Assembly: GCF_019112545.1 (NCBI RefSeq)
Contig: NW_025064916.1
Coordinates: 192,080-256,079, forward strand
From: Guyanagaster necrorhizus
Taxonomy: Eukaryota; Basidiomycota; Agaricomycetes; Agaricales; Physalacriaceae
Reading direction: 5' to 3'
Length of the DNA: 64,000 nucleotides
Below are positions 57,881-64,000 of the stretch, piece by piece. Position 1 is the first letter of the stretch, and each line of letters begins with the position of its first letter. A program made the position numbers and the translations under genes. The notes under the pieces were generated by a model that had not been told where the DNA came from, did no database searches, and saw only the letters and a list, made by a program, of their open reading frames with translations.

Positions 57881-58082
57881 GGCAACAGTATGGACCTATG
57901 AAGTCATAGGCGATTCGATCACGTGTGGATGACCAATCCGGGATTACCGAAGTCCTGGGAAATTTGGGATACATTTGAATTTGTTCATTGATCCCCGGCA
58001 TCGATCATTAGGAATCATGAAGAGGTCCCATACCAAATGCAAGTCTACCTCAGGGATGTTTGCCACCAACTCACTGATGTAG

Positions 58083-58883
58083 AAATTTAAGGAGCTAACG
58101 AACACTCTCGATCACCTTCGTCGGCTTGCCACAAGTATGCGGGATGCAGACAAGTTGGCCCCAGTTTTTGCTGGGATAGCTCAAAATTGGAAATTGAGCA
58201 ATCCCGACACAGCAGCGTTTATATGTTCGCTGGATGTTTTACCCACATCAGATAACACGGATGGCATGTACTATTATTATGCTCATTAGTCGTTGAAGAT
58301 GATGAATGCTCATCCTTTCTCAGGTACTGTTGCAGTGCCTTTTCTTATCGAGCGATACATACGCAAGGCCTTGAAGACACAAAATGAAATGAAACGTCGA
58401 AATTGGTCCGTTTTGCGGTATCGCCTCGCCGTGGCCACATATTCAGAAATCAGCCTGAGCTCGTGTTTCTGCGCTCTGAGGAACGCCGTGTACAGTTGGA
58501 CATAGGGACGGCAATTAGGGCGCTTAAACGTCGGATGGTGACCACTGACGAGGATGGGAAATTTCTTGACCGATTCATCGGTGGTGGGGATGGACGGATC
58601 GAAGAGCAATACACTTGCTGCCCGCACTGTGAATGTGCGATGCTGGCGGCACTCCTTCAACGGTGGAAGAAGCACCAAAGTGCTTCAGTCATCGGGGTGT
58701 CGAAGCTGTCTTGCTTCGGCTGCCGCTTATTTTTCACAGCTTACAGGGATGTATGTAGTCAGTTACCAGTGAGTAGCCAATATTTGTTCTTCAGTGACAT
58801 ATTCACTCATTGAACTTTAGGGAATTGACTGGCCTCCATCCTTTGTCATGACCGGAGCACACAACAATTTGTACCTCCCATAG
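58083..58883 (+). CDS. Deaminase-like protein (OTT_1508-type), partial or decayed
   Basis: The first exon-like part reads FKELTNTLDHLRRLATSMRD, then LAPVFAGIAQNWKLSNPDTA. The second part (about 58430-58760) reads NQPELVFLRSEERRVQLDIG and ALKRRMVTTDEDGKFLDRFI. Then comes YTCCPHCECAML with H-x-E, and IGVSKLSCFGCRLFFTAYRD with C-x-x-C: the zinc-binding layout of the OTT_1508-like deaminase family, common in agaricomycetes. After an intron it reads GIDWPPSFVMTGAHNN and stops at 58883. The substrate is not known. Start and first joins are not resolved and frames change between the parts, so it may be partly dead. Confidence 0.5.
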
Positions 58884-59355
58884 ATTTCACTGGATTTAAC
58901 ATCTATCGATTCTGTTCTACATGCTGCAGTCCCACAACGCCTCTTAATATTAGCACAGAATGCGTCTATAGCGCCATGTCAAGTCAAATTGCCGATACTC
59001 GGAGAGTACCACACATTCTTCAGAGGACGACATGTATTCGGCGGAATTGCCTCTTGGTACGTTGTACATACTTGATTTCTTATCATATTTGCTCTCTACG
59101 TTCTTGCCAGAGGATACTCTGAGAAACTTGGAGGCTGATAGGAATATATCATAGTAGTGACTGGCAGAATCCTCGCCGCTGACTTGTCATATCCGACTGT
59201 ACTCTCAAGTCAACAGTTTCTGCGGATGACTGTTTGTAGGTAGTGGGAACCGGTGCTTTGCTGATGGAAGGACTGTGTAGGAGAAGGAAAAGGAGAAGAG
59301 CACCAGTGCATGTAATTTTAATTTCTCAACTATTCTTAGTAATCTTCACGACTAT

Positions 59356-60615
59356 ATGTTCAAATTTCTCCCAACTGTAAAAGGCCACGGAGATGTTCAT
59401 GTCGATTCTATCGGCAAAGTCGAACGCACACTCGACTCCTCGCTGCCTTCTGTTGATGAACTCGAGCAAACAGAGCAAGACTATATTGCGCTTTCCGCGT
59501 CAGCACGACAGTCGGTGAGTAACAAGCAGTTTCAACACGCTATTTACATTGTACAGGATTGTAGGAGTGATAAAGCCAGGTATTATAACCTCTGTTGACA
59601 GTATCTGGTGCGTGTGTTCATTGATGAAAGGACGCGTTGTTTTGATGTGTCTCTGGCAGAGTCATGAAAAGCTAGCTTTGTACAAGTGGTACAGGCTCAG
59701 CGGTGTATGGCCTACAACGTATTCTTACAAGTCTAACGTTACAGAAGATAAGAAGGAGCTGTCTACGTCACCTGTGAACAACGAGATACCTCTATTACTT
59801 GAAGACGTCACGCAGTCAATGGAGGAGCCTTGGCTTATGTTCATGTAAACCAGTAATCATAAAAGGATTGTCGTATTGATTGGGAATCAGTGAGGCTCTA
59901 TTTCAGATATCACTGCCTCCGAATCACCCCATGGTCTACATGTTTCTGGTGAAGATGCTCAACGACCTGCACTGGTAATGTCTATGAAAAGCCATGGATA
60001 TGCTTGCCTAACCAGCGTCATCTTTTACGGGCCCATTGGTCATTGCTAAGGTCCTGAACTGATCAGAGCTGCATACGGATGCAAAGGCGCAGTTTGAGCA
60101 CATCCTTTCCCTAGAACCCGACCGACTTGAAGACATCGACTTCTTCTCTGACATCTTTTATGTGATAGACAATAAGGAGAAGCTGTCGTTTTATGTTCAA
60201 AAGTTTCAGGAAAAAGGACAAGCATCAGCCGGAGGTGTGTTGCTTCATTGGTGTGCTCGTTTGATATCGCAATTGGCTGCTTGTTGACAGAGTATGTAAG
60301 GGCAATACGTATTCCATCAACAAAGCATGAGAATGCAGCTAAATACTTCTGGCGCGCTAACCTACCTGGATCGGACTTATTATCACCCGTGGACGTCAAT
60401 GGGGCCATGTGTATCTCGTGATGGGTAATACTCATGCTGCGATCGAGGCCTATCGCCGGACATTAGGTTCGCGAGGAGTTGGTTTTACTTCCTGAGGGCT
60501 TATAAAGCTTTGTGTAGATATCATCCATCAAGGACTGTCGTGCTTGGGCCGGGATGGGACAGTCCTACAGGATGCTGGGTATGTATAATTATTCTCTGTA
60601 TTGTCGGTGCGGAAA
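59356..60615 (+). pseudogene. APC8/CDC23 (anaphase-promoting complex TPR subunit) relic
   Basis: Pieces in several frames follow the order of Cdc23: QFQHAIYIVQDCRSDKAR (59520-59585); WYRLSG..IPLLLEDVTQSMEEPWLMF (59680-59848); KAQFEHILSLEPDRLEDIDF then FSDIFYVIDNKEKLSFYVQK (60080-60210); MGHVYLVMGNTHAAIEAYRR (about 60405-60460); GMGQSYRMLGMYNYSLY (60552-60600). The family has 'F..IL..DP.RL.D.D..SN.LYV', 'MGHEYVEMKNTHAAIEAYRR' and 'GLGQAYELL.M..YSLYY'. Frames shift and stops intervene, so this is dead DNA. A working copy is presumably elsewhere in the genome. Confidence 0.75.
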
Positions 60616-60619
60616 AATG

Positions 60620-61500
60620 TTTTCTCTCGAGAAGGCTGGTTGGTGTGCTATCAGGCAATACGGCGGGCGCGCAAAGTCTAATGTGTGCAAGATGAGCGAG
60701 AAACGGAGCATGGTTGGAATCGGTGGATGGGCGAGCAACCCGCTGGAATAGTGTCTGGAGAATGAGATCGCACGGTCCATAGAAACTCGATGTCAAGGGC
60801 GTCCAATTGCGGTGTGAGGTCCAATATACCGAGGGCGACTTGGGTGATCTCGACGTTCTCCAGAGTCAGTTTGGTGAGGGAACGCTGGGACCGCACGAGG
60901 AGGGTATGGAAGCTCCGTAAGCAAACTCGACGGGTAGCCCAGATCAGATCCGCCGAGCTTCATCTTTGTAAGGGCCAACAACGTCAGTGCGGCGAGAAGC
61001 TTCTGCTCGCACGGATTTAAAACACGCAAATTTGCATGGGTGAAGGGAGAGATAGCCAGCTGGGATGTTGAGGGATTCTCTGGGTCGCCTTGATAAGGAA
61101 TGCGGAGGTCACGAAGAAGGAGAACTTTTTTTGCATCATACGGAGAAATGCGACAGTGATCTCGTCATTCCCATCACTGATGCCGTTAGAATAAGAAACA
61201 GTCTGATGCCAGGGAAAGGACTGGCAGGAGTCCCATGCATTGATTTCTACAAGCGGTCAATATAGGCACAACATCGAAGACATTTGAAAGCGTCCCAGTC
61301 TTCCTCGCAGAATATCGTGCCATGCCAAAGCGAGTCCAATCGCCCCCACACCTCGGAAAAGCACGCACGCGACGGACTGGAGATGAAAACCTCGACATTA
61401 CGCCACCGCCTACAGTGGATCATCGGAATCTCCAGCGGGCTCTCTCAAGGATGGTGGGCAAACGGCAAATGCTGGAAAACGATTCGTTGAGTTTTAGATC
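60620..61500 (-). pseudogene. F-box/LRR protein fragment, copy 2
   Basis: Reading leftward from about 61500: ESFSSICRLPTILERA, SPVRRVRAFPRCGGDWTRF, then LLVRSQRSLTKLTLENVEIT and LGILDLTPQLDALDIEF near 60800. Frames change several times. It abuts the APC8 relic at about 60615. Shares the LTLENVEIT..TPQLD segment and the plus-strand TTTTCTCTCGAGAAG start with 57226-57880. Confidence 0.55.
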
Positions 61501-64000
61501 GACATAATGGTTTCTGGTGCGACTCAATGCCTATAGAACGAGATGGGTTCTTTGCAAACCTTACGGCCGTAGCGTCCTCGCGACACGAGCATCGTACACT
61601 AAAAAATGGCTGCTACAACACCTCCACGACGAGCATACACACAAGGGTCCGGCTGCGACATCGAAAACGTCGTAAAAGCCGTCGGGCCGGTGCGTAAGTG
61701 TTAGGAGAAAGATTTCATTGAGAATTTCAACGAAGAGACGATGAATGAGAGAAGAGGCTGCCTTTCTGTAGTAACAGACTTTGTACGCACGATGGATGTA
61801 AAGAGGCAGGGAGTCGGAATATCTAATCTAGATTGTCAATGATTTAATCAGCCGCAGTTCCAATTGTAGTATTTTAAGCCTTGCACAAGTTGCCGTAAGA
61901 TGAATGAACATAAAAATCCACTGGAGAAATGAAAGTGGGTGCAAATGTGGCGAGCACCCACTCAAGTAAATTTAATCTCCGACATAATGCCGAGCGGCAA
62001 TACCAAGTCACTGCTGTCGATGCCTGTGAACCCCTTTCTTCCAGCCGATCTCCATGCTTCATTCAACATTTGACTTGGCCTCGAGTCTCGTGCCCTTCGA
62101 AATCTTGTTCCCCTCTCGGATCCAAGACATCCTCCTGCCATTCTCTGTGCGCGAGTTCTGGGATACACTCTTACAGAAGCCCCCCGTCTGACTCTGGCTG
62201 TGATCGTATGGCAAAATCTATCAACGAATGTAGTAATGACAACATTTACTTGCCTTGGGGAACCTATATTCAGCGCTTGCGTTGCCTATGTGAGTCTACG
62301 GGTGTAATACCTTCACGCTGTGCGCAAAAGAGTAAACACCTGGTCCATCGGAGCATCCGTCTCGTCCGGATGTCAAATATCTGCTCGAGTTCTGTAGATA
62401 CGTCCAGGAACAACCATCTCTAAGCTTTAGCACCGCAAAAAAGGCGGTGAGTTTTTCAGAAGAGCCTTTAATCTTTCTCTCTGTGCCCACAAGTGTGTAG
62501 GCTCTTTTCTTTCTTCGCGATGGTTATCACTGCATGTTCAAGACAGACATGTACGATCAGGAGTGCTTCGACCAGAATTCATCAGCAGTTCCTGCTCAGA
62601 ACCCGAACTGTGACTGGGAACCCCCTCAATGCACGTATATCTGTCCAGGAAGTCTCCACTCTGATCGTGCCGAATTCCCTGTACGTTTCTGATGATTAGA
62701 TTTATATACACATCGTTCATGATGCACGAATGGGAGGCCTCCATATGGGCTGCGATATCTATGTTTGGTGCAGGTTCTGGAAGCCATCGATTGGAGAACA
62801 TCCTCACGTGGCTGCGTGGCTTCAAGCTATAGTATATAACCTGGATTCCTTGGTCACAGTAATTCTCATGAACACCACTTAGGATGGCCAACTGAACTTG
62901 TATGCCATCACATCCATTTCATCGGGTTACGTTGAGACGTCTTCCAAGTCGTGTTGCCACTTTTACTACACCTGATCCAGAAGCGCTGCTTGTTACCCAA
63001 CCTTGCTTACCTAACTATTCATGCTGCTTCTTGTCGCATTGCTCATTAGTCAGGTGCTGCTGATTGTGTGGAAAATATTCTCCGAGAGGAAGAAGAGACA
63101 CGCGTACCGATAGAGAGCACGGTATTCTCGCTCAAGATAGGTCGTCGATGGACCTTTTAATCAGTATATGACTGCTTCCGTCCGAGTACTATACTATAAG
63201 CTTCCGTGTCGCGTGTCTCATATCAACAATGAAAGCTGTACGCTGTAGCCTTCGATGCTTGGCAGTTTGAAGCACTTTCTCACTTTGAAGCCATTCCTCG
63301 CTATGCTGTCACATCGACGATGAGCATGCTTTGATAGGCCTCCGATGTCAGTGGTAAGATATTGCAGTTTCCAAGTGTTCGGCTAGTTTTGACATGAGGC
63401 CTGGAAAGATAAGAAGACATGACAGACAGGAGCAATGAAGAATTCTTCACCATTGATAAGCCAGCAGTATCCCATTGGAGTTCCTAGGATGACTCGAACT
63501 TGCACTCTCCTCCGCCGAGATTCGCATCAGGAGGCAGTGCAGAGATATATTATTTTAATGCGCCACAACTGACAGAAGTAGATTGCAGAGTTCTTCAGCT
63601 GCGGTGGGGTGGCGGTGGGTGGAACGGGAAGAATGGTTGGCAGGAAGAGGGAAGAAGAAAAGAAATAAGTAGAAAATGATGTGGATTTAAATCCAAGTTC
63701 ATTTCGAACTTCCGGTGCAAGATACAGGATAAGATATGGAACACCGATGCGAAAACAACGCCCCGTGTTCCTTACCGTGTCCAAGTCTAATGTGAACTGC
63801 TATGTCATGAATACGAGGTAAACCAAAACCAACTCGGGGCATAATTCTTCCCCTCCCCCCCGAACCTTTTGACTTGTCATTGCGCTAGGGTGTTCCGTAA
63901 CTGGTGAGCCTTGCGGGTGACAGGTAAATTGTAATTGTCATCGAGTCAGCTGTGACGACGTCGGCCCACTAGTGCTCGACATGATCAGCGTTCCGCAGTC
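61501..64000. other. Gene-poor right end
   Basis: No gene recognised. A plus-strand frame near 62050-62180 (FDLASSLVPFEILFPSRIQD..FSVREFWDTLLQ) is protein-like but unassigned. Confidence 0.35.

Noticed and set aside
62050..62180. Frame with FSVREFWDTLL, reminiscent of wax-synthase-like acyltransferases
   Set aside because: Too short, interrupted by stops, the motif is not specific.
63478..63560. Possible tRNA on the minus strand (GTTCGAGTC)
   Set aside because: The T stem does not pair and no acceptor partner is found.

Overview
The window is nuclear DNA of a filamentous basidiomycete, most likely an Agaricomycete. Genes have many short introns (about 45-70 bp, GT..AG). Recognisable families are F-box/LRR proteins in several copies, a kinase-like/ARM-repeat fusion, DUF2306 membrane proteins, an RTA1-like transporter, a DHA2-type MFS transporter, a secreted CE8 pectinesterase, a chromodomain protein and a Kre9/Knh1-like wall protein. 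One tRNA-Gln gene has a canonical-position intron. There are no operons and I found no intact transposase or reverse transcriptase.

Layout. 0-2.9 kb: an RTA1-like gene running off the left edge and a co-oriented DHA2 MFS transporter. 3.4-5.3 kb: decayed, internally duplicated F-box/LRR relics. 6-7.1 kb: a 2EXR/F-box-like gene and tRNA-Gln(CTG). 7.6-13.2 kb: a head-to-head pair, a kinase-like/ARM protein (minus) and a DUF2306 protein (plus). 14.7-19.2 kb: a small hypothetical gene, a long empty stretch and an F-box gene. 19.7-22.3 kb: duplication block B (F-box gene plus a relic of a mitochondrial dicarboxylate carrier). 22.9-23.9 kb: a deleted pectinesterase fragment and a 608-bp tract with no CpG. 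24.1-27.9 kb: a large conserved hypothetical protein. 28-33.8 kb: mostly gene-free, with one F-box relic. 33.8-34.7 kb: a four-TM protein. 38.3-41.6 kb: a chromodomain/coiled-coil protein. 43.5-44.9 kb: pectinesterase. 46.1-48.6 kb: second copy of block B in the same orientation, whose carrier relic is directly joined to a P4-ATPase fragment. 49.8-50.6 kb: Kre9-like gene with an in-frame stop. 50.9-56.7 kb: second copy of the DUF2306/kinase-ARM pair, inverted relative to the first. 57-61.5 kb: a pseudogene field (F-box/LRR fragments twice, a deaminase-like gene, an APC8/CDC23 relic). 61.5-64 kb: nothing recognised.

The main interest is architectural. One inverted and one direct segmental duplication lie in the same 50 kb, and fragments of housekeeping genes (carrier, flippase, APC8) are scattered between them. 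The functional novelty candidate is the duplicated kinase-like/ARM protein: both copies lack the catalytic HRD aspartate and the DFG motif but keep the beta3 lysine, and both remain next to a divergently oriented DUF2306 membrane protein. Exon joins were worked out by eye from reading frames and splice signals. CDS spans include introns.
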